From a virus: a DNA stretch of 64,000 bases. Of this stretch, positions 6,481 through 18,000 are shown piece after piece (position 1 is the stretch's first letter; each line of letters opens with the position of its first letter). The DNA is taken from IMG/VR virus record IMGVR_UViG_3300029448_000001, positions 1 through 64,000 of that record; one strand, 5' to 3'. A program made the position numbers and the translations under genes. The notes beneath the pieces were generated by a model. It made no database searches. It was not told the origin of the DNA and worked only from the letters and a program-made list of their open reading frames with translations.

Positions 6481-8298
6481 ATGGCAATCGACTCTAATTT
6501 AAAAGTAAATGCTTTAGATTTTACAGGCATTAAAAATAATTTAAAAACATATCTTCAGTCGCAAGACGAATTCAGAGATTATAATTTTGAAGCATCAGGT
6601 ATTTCTACATTACTTGATATTTTATCTTACAATACTTATTATAATGCTTTTTATTTAAATATGTCTTTGCAAGAAGCGTTTATAACAACAGCACAGAAAA
6701 GAAATTCTGTTGTAAAAGCGGCATCAGCTTTAAATTACACTCCGAGGTCTACGACTTCTGCAAGTATATCAGGAACGGTTGCACTTACTGTTTCAGGATC
6801 TCCTGCTACAGTTACAATACCTGCATACACAGAATTTACAGGTTCAATTGAAGGGATAGCTTATACATTTTTAAATACCTCTGCTGTAGTTGTTTCAGAA
6901 TCATCAGGAGTTTATAACTCAGCAATTACTTTAAAAGAAGGTGCATTCGTAACAAATAGATATACAGTAAATGTACTGAATACAGACCAAAGATTTTTAA
7001 TTCCTAACTTATTGGTTGATACAAGCACTCTTACTGTTCAGGTTATAAATTCATCAACAGATTCAACAACTAGAACATTTACAAGTGCAGAAAATGTTGT
7101 AACTATTGATGGCACATCACAAGTTTATTTTTTGAGAGAAGTTGAAGATGGGCAATTTGAAGTTAAGTTTGGTGATGATGTAATAGGGAAAAAATTAGAC
7201 AATGGAAATATTGTATTATTTTCATATTTAATATCTTCAGGTACAAATGGTAATGACGTAACTGCTCTAACATACTCAGGTTCAATATCAGGAGTTACTG
7301 GAGCAACATTTACAAAAACTGCACCATCATCAGGTGGTGCATCAAGACAATCAATTAGTAGTATAAAATTTTCAGCACCTAAATCTTATGAATCACAAAA
7401 TCGTGTTGTAACAATTGAAGATTATAAAGGCCTGCTACTTTCACAACCAAATATTTCAGGAGTTTCCGTTTGGGGAGGAGAAGACAATGACCCTCCATCT
7501 TATGGTAAAGTTTATATCTCAGTTATTCCAACAACAGGTACAGTATTAACTGCAACTGAAAAAAATAATTTAATTAATAGTGTAATAAAACCAAAAAGAG
7601 TTTTAACTGTTTCTACTGAAATTGTTGATCCTGATTACATCTATTTACAAATAGTGGCATCTGTAAAATATGATGCTACTCTTACTACAAAAACATCTGG
7701 AGATATACAAGCATTAGCTACAACAACAATTAAAAATTATAACACGACAGATATAAACCAATTTCTGGAATACTTTAGATACTCTAAACTATCAAGATTA
7801 ATTGATTTATCAGATGAATCAATATTAAATAATTCTTTATCTACTACAATGAGAAAAGAAGTGGCGGTTCAATTAGGAACACCAGCAAAATATGATATAA
7901 AGTTTTCAAATGCAATAGACGATACAACTGATGGTAGAATATCATCACATGCTTTTTCTACGGGGAATCAAGTTGCATCAAACTCTTTTTCGACAGGAGG
8001 ATTTTCTAATTGCTTTTTAGATGATAATAATGGAATTATAAGAATATACCGTTTAGATGGCGTAGATAAAGTTTCTGTTAATCTAAATGCAGGAACAATA
8101 AATTACAGCACAGGACTTATAACCTTAACAGACTTTAATCCTACAGCTTTTGCTGACGGAGGTTCTACATTAAAAATTACAGCGATTCCAGAAAATCAAG
8201 ATATTCTTCCGTTAAGAAATCAAGTTGTAGCAATTCAAGATGCCGATATTACAGTTAATGCGGTTAATGATAACACTATAAGTTTAGTTAATAGATAA
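6481..8298 (+). CDS. gp6: Baseplate wedge protein gp6
   Basis: The protein has 605 residues (T4 gp6 has 660). The N-terminus, FTGIKNNLKTYLQSQDEFRD then YNFEASGISTLLDILSYNTY and YNAFYLNMSLQEAFITTAQK, is diagnostic of gp6, the wedge backbone protein related to P2 gpJ. The middle carries VYFLREVEDGQFEVKFGDDV, YESQNRVVTIEDYKGLLLSQ and the PKRVLTVSTEIVDPDYIYLQ strand, which is where the J-like core lies. Its stop overlaps the next ATG by one base (TAATG). Confidence 0.93.
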   Translation: MAIDSNLKVNALDFTGIKNNLKTYLQSQDEFRDYNFEASGISTLLDILSYNTYYNAFYLNMSLQEAFITTAQKRNSVVKAASALNYTPRSTTSASISGTVALTVSGSPATVTIPAYTEFTGSIEGIAYTFLNTSAVVVSESSGVYNSAITLKEGAFVTNRYTVNVLNTDQRFLIPNLLVDTSTLTVQVINSSTDSTTRTFTSAENVVTIDGTSQVYFLREVEDGQFEVKFGDDVIGKKLDNGNIVLFSYLISSGTNGNDVTALTYSGSISGVTGATFTKTAPSSGGASRQSISSIKFSAPKSYESQNRVVTIEDYKGLLLSQPNISGVSVWGGEDNDPPSYGKVYISVIPTTGTVLTATEKNNLINSVIKPKRVLTVSTEIVDPDYIYLQIVASVKYDATLTTKTSGDIQALATTTIKNYNTTDINQFLEYFRYSKLSRLIDLSDESILNNSLSTTMRKEVAVQLGTPAKYDIKFSNAIDDTTDGRISSHAFSTGNQVASNSFSTGGFSNCFLDDNNGIIRIYRLDGVDKVSVNLNAGTINYSTGLITLTDFNPTAFADGGSTLKITAIPENQDILPLRNQVVAIQDADITVNAVNDNTISLVNR

Positions 8299-10715
8299 TG
8301 GCTGATACCTTTTACAAACCTTCTCTCTACTTATCAAATATTTTTGATGAGCAAATTCGTGCGGACAATGAACTGTTTGAACAGTTTATAAAAGGTTATT
8401 ACGAATGGGTACAAACACAAAAACTTACTTTAACTGATGCAGGTACTTTTTCTAGAGAAGAAAGAATTACAGGAGGCACAACTGGTGCCACCGCAATTGT
8501 TAAGCAAATCGGAACAGGCTTTATTGTTGTTCGTGTAGAGACAACAACACCTTTTAGTGTAAATGAAACTATCACCGGAGGTACAAGTACTTCTACTGCA
8601 AAGATTTCTAGTATTGATGATAATGTAATTAGAAAAAGCGGACAACTTTTAAATTACCGTAGTCCTGAGGCAACAGTCGATAATTATGAAAGATATTTAA
8701 AAGATGAGTTATATCCAAGTTTGCCGTCAACAGTATTAGCTGAAAAAGAACTTGCTACTCCTTTATTCCGTGAGTTTTTTCAATCTAAAAGTAATGAAGA
8801 ATCTTATAAATTTTTATTCAGACTTTTATATGGGGAAACAATTAGTTTAAGATTCCCCGGAGAAGATTTACTTAGAATATCAGACGGAAATTTTGATAAG
8901 CCTCAAATTTTAAGAGCAGTTAATAGTTCTGATGTTTTTAAATTTGTAAACAAAACAATTAGAGGAACTTCTTCAGGTGCAATTGCAACTGTCACAGAAG
9001 TTGTAGTTATTACAATAGGAACTACAGAAGTTGCTGAGATGAGTTTGAAATTAGTTTCAGGCACATTTTCAGCAGGAGAAACAATAGTAGATTTAAGTGA
9101 TAGTACTTTAACAGCAACATTATACGGTATGGTTGTCTCTACAACAATCAATGATGCAGGTTCTGGGTATGAAGTAGGAGATGCACTTACAATCACAGGA
9201 GACGGCTCTGACGCCGCCGCTACAGTTTCTTCGATACAGAATGCACCTATCAACTCAATATCGGTTAATACAGAGGGACAAGGGTATAGACTTCATACTG
9301 ATGCTACAATTAATAATACAGGAACAGGAGGAACAAACTTCGCTGTTCGTGTAACTGATATATCGAACACATGGGTAGTTACAGATGGAGTAACAAATTA
9401 CACAGTAGGAACAACTACAGAAGTTGGTGTTAGAAATCGTGGCTCTGGTTACTTTAAGAATCCTACAATAACTTTAATTGATACTACAATACAATCAATA
9501 GGACTTTTGCATGAAAACTTATGTACTATTCTATCAGGTGGAACTAATTATGGCGTAGGAAATACTCTTACCTTTACAGGTGGTGCAGGAACAGGAGCCG
9601 CTGGACAAGTTGCATCAGTAACAGAAAGCACATCTTTCGATTTCTTATTTGAAGATGGTGATAGAATGATACAAGATGGAACATATTTTGATATCATTAA
9701 AAATGAGGATTGGAATGTTTTAGGCGCAATATCTAGAATTGAACTTACTAATTTTGGTAGTGGTTATGAAACTGCAAATCTACCATCAATAACTATCACT
9801 ACATCTACAGGCTCAAGTGGTGTAATTACTGCAAATAATATTCAAGGTGTTGGAGCAAATGTAACCGTAGACTCTACTAACAATAGCATTGGTATAGGTT
9901 CTATTAGAGGAATAAGTTTTTCAGACTTTGGAGTAAATTATACTACAGCGAATGCTAACTTATCATCAATAGGTGATGGTAACGCAAACGTAACTTTAAG
10001 TGTGGCAGGTTCTGGAACTAAAGATGGAATATTTTTAACTGACGATGGTAAAATTAGTAATAAAATTATACAAGATTCACTATTTCATCAAGACTTTTCT
10101 TATGTAATTCGTTCAGGTCTTACATTAAATGTTTACAAAGAAGTACTTAAAAAATCCATACACCCTGCGGGTCTTGAAGTGTTTGGAGAAATTCTGCTTG
10201 AATCTTTAATCAATGTTACGCCTGATTTTGCGGCTGAGATAACTCCTATCATTGCTAATGCAGGTCAATATGTTCTTACTGTTCAGCATGAATTTTCAGC
10301 ATCTTTACAAAGGTCTCAAATAGTAGAGGTGGAAAAAGATTTACCAGAAGCTAATGCGTTTATGTTTATAGATTGGATTCAATCTACTTCAGAAACATGG
10401 GGTGATAGACTTCTATCGGCATACGCAAATGTTACAATCGCAACATATTCAAGTGTTACTTTTGGAACAACTCTTGCTGTAGCGAATATTGTAAGACAAC
10501 AGCCAATATCAGGAACAATAACATCTGATGCTAACACGGCTAACTTAATTGGGTCAGGAACATCATTCACAACAGACTTTAACGTAGGTGAGTTTATTGT
10601 TATATCTAATGAAAAACTTAAAGTATTAAGTATTGCAAATAATCAACATATAGGAATAAATATTCCTACAAGTTTATTATACACAAATGCGGTAGCCCGC
10701 AAAGAATTGATATAA
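8298..10715 (+). CDS. Large baseplate wedge/structural protein in the gene 7 position
   Basis: The protein has 805 residues (T4 gp7 has 1032). The N-terminus, SLYLSNIFDEQIRADNELFE then QFIKGYYEWVQTQKLT, has the EFIK.YYEW type opening common to marine myovirus baseplate proteins, and ERYLKDELYPSLPSTVLAEK with FREFFQSKSNEESYKFLFRL follows. The middle (about 275-560) has several GSGYxxGDxLTITGxGxxAxATV beta repeats. YVIRSGLTLNVYKEVLKKSI and HPAGLEVFGEIL lie near 610-630, and the C-terminus holds a GSGTSFTTDFNVGEF module also found in gp18 and the 2051-residue protein. Order 25-6-this-8 makes it the likely functional counterpart of gp7; direct similarity to T4 gp7 is not evident by eye. Confidence 0.65.
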   Translation: MADTFYKPSLYLSNIFDEQIRADNELFEQFIKGYYEWVQTQKLTLTDAGTFSREERITGGTTGATAIVKQIGTGFIVVRVETTTPFSVNETITGGTSTSTAKISSIDDNVIRKSGQLLNYRSPEATVDNYERYLKDELYPSLPSTVLAEKELATPLFREFFQSKSNEESYKFLFRLLYGETISLRFPGEDLLRISDGNFDKPQILRAVNSSDVFKFVNKTIRGTSSGAIATVTEVVVITIGTTEVAEMSLKLVSGTFSAGETIVDLSDSTLTATLYGMVVSTTINDAGSGYEVGDALTITGDGSDAAATVSSIQNAPINSISVNTEGQGYRLHTDATINNTGTGGTNFAVRVTDISNTWVVTDGVTNYTVGTTTEVGVRNRGSGYFKNPTITLIDTTIQSIGLLHENLCTILSGGTNYGVGNTLTFTGGAGTGAAGQVASVTESTSFDFLFEDGDRMIQDGTYFDIIKNEDWNVLGAISRIELTNFGSGYETANLPSITITTSTGSSGVITANNIQGVGANVTVDSTNNSIGIGSIRGISFSDFGVNYTTANANLSSIGDGNANVTLSVAGSGTKDGIFLTDDGKISNKIIQDSLFHQDFSYVIRSGLTLNVYKEVLKKSIHPAGLEVFGEILLESLINVTPDFAAEITPIIANAGQYVLTVQHEFSASLQRSQIVEVEKDLPEANAFMFIDWIQSTSETWGDRLLSAYANVTIATYSSVTFGTTLAVANIVRQQPISGTITSDANTANLIGSGTSFTTDFNVGEFIVISNEKLKVLSIANNQHIGINIPTSLLYTNAVARKELI

Positions 10716-10718
10716 ATA
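10711..10718 (+). promoter_or_regulatory. Late promoter TATAAATA for gene 8
   Basis: An exact TATAAATA, followed by AA, overlaps the stop codon of the preceding gene and lies 38 bases before the gene 8 ATG. AGGAAAAG just before the ATG serves as ribosome site. Confidence 0.75.
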
Positions 10719-10756
10719 AATAGAGATAATTTGAAAAAACAACATAGGAAAAGAAA

Positions 10757-12028
10757 ATGGGAGCGATAGCTACAAGTAAATTTAGAGTTCACAACGCAGA
10801 ACAGTTTTTTGAAGCGTTTTCAGAAACATCAAATACAATGATGTATTTCTTTGTCGGAAAACCATATGCTTGGCCTGATGAGGCTGTTCCTCCAACACCT
10901 ACAAATTCTACAGCAAATATAGAATTTGTTCCTTGGCGAGATATGTTCGCCGCTAAAAGAATTCAAACAACTGATGTATCACATGCTATTGAAAGATATG
11001 ATTGGACATCAGGAACAGTCTATGATGCTTATGATGACTTAGATACAAATTTACTAGATGATGATTTTTACGTTTTAACTGAAGATTTTAATGTTTATAA
11101 ATGCTTATTTAATAATGGCGGAGCGGCATCTACAGTAAAACCTACAGGAACAAGCACATCAATTCTTACAACTGCTGATGGATATAAATGGAAATATATT
11201 TACTCTATTTCTACAGGAGATGTTCTTAAATTCTTAACATCAACTTATATGCCTGTTAAAACTAATTCTACAGTTTCAGCAGCCGCAGTAGATGGTGGAA
11301 TTGATATTGTTAAAGTCTCTGCTGGAGGAACAGGATATACATCAACTCCAACAGTAACAATTTTAGGAGATGGAGTCGGTGCAACTGCTACAGCAACAGT
11401 TGCCGCAGGCGCCGTCTCAGCCGTTACTGTAGCAAATGTAGGTTCAGGATATACTTCAGCTAATGTTTCAATAAGTGGTGGAGGTGGAGCAAACGCTACA
11501 GGAATAGTAGTGATAGGACCTAAAGGAGGACATGGTTCAAACGCTATCGAAGAGTTAGGTGGTAAGTTTATAATGGTAAATGCAAGATTAGACGGAACGG
11601 AATCATCAACTTTTTCAACAGATGCCGAGATAAGACAGATAGGATTAATTAGAGACCCTAATTTGTTCGGAACATCTAATAGAGCAGGAGATTCTGTATA
11701 TAGACAAACATTTAAATATAATTTAACAAGTGTTAGCGGTACAGGATTTACAGAAGATGAAACAGTAACAGTAGGAGGTAATAGTGCTATTGTTGTTGAA
11801 TACGATTCTTCAAACACAACTTTATTTACAACTAAACCTATGATTTATAATTTTGCCAACGGGGCTACAATCACAGGTGCTAGTTCAAACACTACGGCTA
11901 CAATTTCAGTAATAACAAATCCTGGATTAGAACCATATTCTGGAGACATATTATATGTTGAAAATAGAGTAGCAATTACAAGAGCAACAGACCAAATAGA
12001 AGACGTAAAAGTCGTAGTAGAATTTTAG
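10757..12028 (+). CDS. gp8: Baseplate wedge protein gp8
   Basis: The protein has 423 residues (T4 gp8 has 334). Family features are the opening IATSKFRVHNAEQFFEAFSE, the TMMYFFVGKPYAWPDEAVPP segment, DMFAAKRIQTTDVSHAIERY and DWTSGTVYDAYDD, and the YVLTEDFNVYKCL and TTADGYKWKYIYSISTGDVL blocks that match T4 gp8's YRCL...GDGYVWEYLFEI. About residues 180-255 hold an extra Gly/Ala/Thr-rich insert (VSAGGTGYTSTPTVTILGDG and AGAVSAVTVANVGSGYTSAN) that explains the greater length. The C-terminus (LYVENRVAITRATDQIEDVK) is well preserved in the family. gp8 dimers sit in each wedge arm. Confidence 0.9.
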   Translation: MGAIATSKFRVHNAEQFFEAFSETSNTMMYFFVGKPYAWPDEAVPPTPTNSTANIEFVPWRDMFAAKRIQTTDVSHAIERYDWTSGTVYDAYDDLDTNLLDDDFYVLTEDFNVYKCLFNNGGAASTVKPTGTSTSILTTADGYKWKYIYSISTGDVLKFLTSTYMPVKTNSTVSAAAVDGGIDIVKVSAGGTGYTSTPTVTILGDGVGATATATVAAGAVSAVTVANVGSGYTSANVSISGGGGANATGIVVIGPKGGHGSNAIEELGGKFIMVNARLDGTESSTFSTDAEIRQIGLIRDPNLFGTSNRAGDSVYRQTFKYNLTSVSGTGFTEDETVTVGGNSAIVVEYDSSNTTLFTTKPMIYNFANGATITGASSNTTATISVITNPGLEPYSGDILYVENRVAITRATDQIEDVKVVVEF

Positions 12029-12039
12029 GATAAAAACGA

Positions 12040-15000
12040 ATGGCAAATACAAATCCAGGTGGTTTAAATTTTAACACAAGTCCTTACTTTGATGACTTTG
12101 ATGAAGATAAAAAATTTGCAAGAATTCTTTATGTTCCAGGACGTGCAGTTCAGGCGAGAGAACTTACGCAAATGCAATCTCTTCAACAAAAACAAGTTGA
12201 AAGATTTGCAAATTATTTTTTCAATCAAGGCTCTGTAGTTGATGGTTGTGAGCAAAATTTAGATTTAGATTTACGTTTTGTAAAACTAGATTCTAATTAT
12301 GCTGGTTCTGAAGTTAATGTTAGTAACTTTTTAAATAAAGAAATCATCGGTGCTAACACAGGAATAAAAGCATTTGTAGGATTAGTATCTGATATAGAAG
12401 ATAATGATCCTAAAACACTTCATTTAAATTATTTAACAACTGGTGCAGTAGTTCTCACATGTAATACAGTTTCTACATCTTTAACTGTAGGAAATACTGT
12501 TTTCTTTGACTCAGGAACTTCAAATACAGCGGTTGCTAATACAGGAACAATTAGAGCATTTGATGCCTCAAGAAATAGAATTTATGTTGGTAATATTCAA
12601 GGAGGCGTGGTAACCACAGGAACAGCCAATACAATTCTTTCTACTGGCTCTGCAAGTATAATAAACATCACAGGAATTGATGATAAGAGAGCAAACACAA
12701 CTTTTGCAAATTCTGAAACAATATTTACAGCGAATACTACAGGTAGAGCATTTGCAAACGCTACATCAGATGCAGTTAGGCATGTATCAAATGTAGGTCT
12801 TTCTACAGAAACGATAACGACAAAAGGTTCAAAGTTCACGATAGGTAATGGCACAATGTGGATAGCTGACCATTTTGTTAAAAATTCAAATTCTTCTATC
12901 ATACTTGACAAATATAAAAATACACCATCATATAAAATAGGATTAGTTCCAACTAAAACATTTGTAGATTCTATTGCAGATTCATCTCTTTTAGATAATG
13001 CACAAGGAACGTCAAACCTTCAAGCACCAGGAGCCGATAGATTTAAAATTGATTTATCATTAACAAAAATAGTTTTAGGTGCAAATACTGATGAATCAGA
13101 ATTTATAACTCTTAATGTTGTAGAAAACGGAATATCTCAAAAGAGAGCATCTACAGGATTGGATAGCAAATTAGAAGAAGTTGTTGCAAAAAGAACTTTT
13201 GAGGAATCAGGTAATTATACTTTATCAGACCCTAAAGTTAATGTAAGAGAACATTTACTTCAAGGAAATAATAAAGGTAGATTCTCAACAGCAGATGGCG
13301 GAAATAATGATTTGTTATTATTAGAAGTTGATCCTTTTGTTGCATATGTTAATGGATTTAGAAATGAGTTCATATCAAAAAGAAATGTAAACTTAACAAA
13401 AGGTTTAGACACTAAACATGTAGAGCAATCAAAAACACAAATCAATACTGGAAGTTATATAGAAGTAAAAGAAATAGTAGGGTCTTTTGATTTTTCTGAA
13501 AGCACTACAGTTTCTTTAAGAGATACAGTAGCACAAGCAATTTCAAATGAAACGTGGTCGACTACATCAGCACCAGGAAGTGAAATTGGAACTGCAAGAG
13601 TAAAAGCTGTAGAATTTGTTAGCGGTACTCCAGGTACAGCCGATTCAAGATATCATCTATATCTTTATGATATCTTAATGGATAGTGGAAAATCTTTTGA
13701 AGATGTTCGTTCAATATATGACTCTGCTACTCCTAACAGATTTGCTGATATTGTTTTAAGCACAACTGGAAACGCTGTATTAAAAGAGCAAACATTCAAT
13801 AAAGCAATATTCAAATTACCTTATACAAACTTAAAAGAACTTAGAGATTCAAGTGGTAATGTTGAAACTGGATTTAGATTCAGAAAAGAATTTCCTGTAA
13901 CATTTACAGATGGAATAGCTACAATTTCATCAACAGATTCAAACGAAACTTTTGTTGGAACTGGAGTTCTCTCAACAACTCAAAAAAATCAAAACTATAA
14001 AGTTGTTGTTGATAATAGTGGAGCAAATGTTACTAGTATAAGTTTAACTGGAACTTTAAGCGTTGGAGCAGGTTCAGGTTCAGTCACAGGTTCAGGTTCT
14101 TCATTTACAACTCAATTAAATGTTGGAGATGTTCTTGCTGTTAATAGTGAACAAGTCACAATTTCTTCAATAACAAATGATACATCACTAACCCTCACAG
14201 GAAATCACGCAGGTGGAGCCTCAGGAGCATCATTCACTAAAATTCTTCCTACAGGAACTTCATTAAATCTTTCAGGTAATGGTGGAGATGGAGCAACTAG
14301 AACAGTCAATGTTTCTTCACCTGGAACAATACAAATTGATGCAAAAGAGCCTGTTACATTTACAGCTAAAGTAATAGCAACAATGGATAGAGCGAATGCT
14401 AGAGAAACTAATAAAGTATTGACATATCAAAGAAACACGCATATAAATCCTAACACATCTCCATATTCTAGCACAAGTGAACCATATGGATTAGGATATG
14501 CAGACATCTATCAATTACATGCTGTTTATCAATCGCCTGATTTTTCAACACCTGCAAATACAAGTTCTACAGATGTAACTTCAAACTACACTTTAGACAA
14601 CGGACAAAGAGATAACTCTTATGAGCATGGAAGAATTGTTCCGAATGTAGGAGTAGCACCTACTGGTAGATTGTTAGCAGTATTCGATCATTTTTCACAT
14701 AGCACTACACAAGGTTTAGGTTATCTCTCAGTAGATTCATATCCTGTAAATGATACAACAACATCTACAACTACAATTAGCACAGCTAATATTCCAACTT
14801 ACACTTCTGTAAGCACTGGTACTAAATTTAATTTAAGAGATTGTATAGACTTTAGAGCAATAAAATCAGCAAACACGGCAGGAATAAATCCAGCCATTAC
14901 TGATGAAGATAGCGGTGCTTATGCAATACCAACAGGCGGATTGCATCACCCAACACCAGGCTCAGATTTTGATGCAGACTTAATTCACTATAAAGGAAAA

Positions 15001-18000
15001 GTTTCAAAACTTTTCTTAGATGGTCAAGGAAACTTTGGAGTTAATGATGGGTCTCCTGGATATCCTAAACCTATCGCACCTCAATCTATTCCAGACACTT
15101 TAGATATAGCAGAAATAGATGTGCCTGCTTTCCCATCACAACCTAAAGATGTAGGAATAAAATTATTTAAGAATAAGCGTTTTCGTATGGGCGATATCGC
15201 AAAGTTAGAGGAGCGAGTAAATAAATTAGAATTTTTAACTGCTCTAAGTGAATTGGAAAGAGAAGCAAGTAGTAAAACAATTCTAGATAATGATGGTCTT
15301 GATAGATTTAAAAATGGAATATTAGTTGACCCATTTACAGGATTTAATATTGCAGACGTAAACAATACAACTTACCAAGCATCAATAGATAGAAAAGAAA
15401 AAACTCTATCAGCGTATGCAACAAAAGATAGACAATATCCTTTATCATTTTTAACTACAGGTTCAAGCAACGTCACCAGATATTCTGGCAATAAGTTAAT
15501 GCTCACGCCTTCATCACTTGAAATATTTCAGTCTCAACCTTTTGCTTCAGCAAGTATAAATTTAGCACAGGAGTTGACATTTACTTTTGTTGGAGATTTA
15601 CAAACATTTCCATCAACAGATAATTGGGTTAACACAGTTAATGATCCAGACAATAATTTTGTTGTTGATTTTGCACAGTTAAATGATAACTGGAGATCAT
15701 TAGTCAACGCTTGGAACGTAGAAGGTAATCCTGTACAACAATTCTGGTCAGGAATATCTACAACATCTCAAGAAGTTCTTTCTACTCAAGGTGGAGTAAC
15801 TACTGGACAAGTTGGTGCTGACATATTTAATGTAACAAGGACAGCGACTACTACAACTCAAGAATTGAGTTTTCAAAAAGCAGGTATCAATCCAAGCACA
15901 GACGGTCCAAAAAGTATAGAAGTAGATAGAGTAGTTGATGTTTCTGTTTCATTTGAAATGAGAACTAGAGATTTTATTTTTAATTCAACAGGACTTAAAG
16001 ACGGTTCTCCAATTTTTGCATTCTTTGACGAAGTTGATGTCACATCAAATTGCAAACAAATAGAACTAGTAGGTTCTACTACTATTCAAGATTTATTTGA
16101 TACTTTAGATGCTGATGGATTATTACCTACAGACACATCAAAATTTAGAGTGTTAAGTACAGGAAGTTTAAGAGCAGACAATGGAAAAATTCTAGGAGTA
16201 TTTACTGTTCCAGCAAATACATTCAGAACAGGTCAAAGAGAATTTAAATTAACAGATAGTTCTACAAATACAAACTCAGACACATCTACATTTGCAAAAA
16301 CAAGTATTTTATCTTCTGGACTTTCTTTAACTAAAAGTAAAAACGTAATTAACTCAAGACCTATTGATGTAAGTTTTGATGATGCGAATCTTAGAGAAAG
16401 TGTAGGAAGACAAACAAGAAGTTTACAATTTACTGAATCTAGAGTTAAAACAGGAGTTGTACCTGCTCCTAGAAGAAGTGACCCTTTAGCACAAAGTTTT
16501 TATGTTGATGAGGCAACATACCTTAACGGAATATTTTTAACATCTATTGATGTTTACTTTAAAGCAAAATCAACAGATTCTAATTTAGGTGTTGTAATGC
16601 AGATTAGAGAAATGAACTTTGGATTTCCTACAGAAAAAGTTATAGGAGGTTCTTCAATAAGAGTTGAAAACTCTGATATCAATACAAGTTCTACAAGTTC
16701 TGATGCCACAACATTTACATTTGAATCGCCAGTTTATTTACTGCCTGGTAGAAATTATTCTTTCTGTTTAAAGCCAGATGCTAATTCAACAGACTTTCAA
16801 GTTTGGACTGCTGAGATAGGAGGACTTGATATTACAAATTCAGATTCGCCTGTTAGAATAGATAAACAACCAGCGGCAGGAGTTTTATTTACATCTTCTG
16901 ATGATTATACTTGGTCACCAAGACAAAATCAGGATTTAAAGTTCATAATGAGAATAGCAAAATATTCAACAACAGCTTTAGGTACAGCTTTATTTGAGAA
17001 TAAGTCATTCTCTGGAACTAATTACCCATATAGTGCATTCACAGTCAACGCAGAAGATGTTCAAATTCCTAGCACGAATATTACTTATGAAAGTAGAAAT
17101 GCTGATTCATCTTTTGCTGTAGGAAGTTTCTTTAGAATTGATAATCGAGAAAGAATTCAAGAAACATCAATGAAGCAATTTTCTAATACATCAGTTGAGA
17201 CAACAAATGGATTTAAGTCTTTTAACTTAAAAGCATTCCTATCTACTGGAGATACTTACATTACTCCTTACATAGATTTAGAAAGAATACATACTATATT
17301 AGAAGATATACAAATTAATAATTCCGTTTCTAATACTTTAACGGGAACAGTTACTTATTCAGGCGGAGCAAATATTGTTACAGGAACAGGAACTTTATTT
17401 AATAATGAAGTTCAGCCTGGAGAATATATTAAATTTGATTCTACTCAATTTAGACAAGTTACTTCTGTTTCTAATAATACTTCATTAACTGTCAAAAATA
17501 ACTTTACGACATCTAATGGAGTAAGTCAATCTATATCAAGACAAAACGAAGAAAATCCTACAGGACCTTATATTTCTGAGTCGAGATATATTACAAGAAG
17601 AGTTACACTAAATGATGGATTTGAAGCAGAAGATTTAGTTGTTTATCTTGATACAAACAGACCAGCAGGAACAGACATAAAAGTTTATTACAAAGTATTA
17701 AATGAAAGTGATGCTGAAAACTTTGATGATAAATTTTATATTGAAATGTCTTTGAATGGAACTAAAAGATTTACTGAAGATAAAGAATTATTTACTGAAG
17801 AAAAATATGTTATTCCTACTTCATCAAAAACAGGAGGAACAACTTTACTTTCAGGAAATGTAGCTATAAATGGAACGATTACTGTTTCTGGAACTGGAAC
17901 AGCATTCTTTGAGCAATTAAAAATAGGAGATACAATACAAGTAGGAACAGCAAGAGAAGAAAGAGTTGTTGCAACAATTAATAATAATACATCTTTAACA

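Noticed and set aside
11245-11817. Long minus-strand open frame opposite gp8
   Set aside because: It is a low-complexity shadow of the Gly/Ala/Thr-rich insert of gp8, with no start signal or recognisable family. The same holds for the minus frames at 8903-9253, 17736-18203, 55942-56331, 56617-56937 and 61845-62189.
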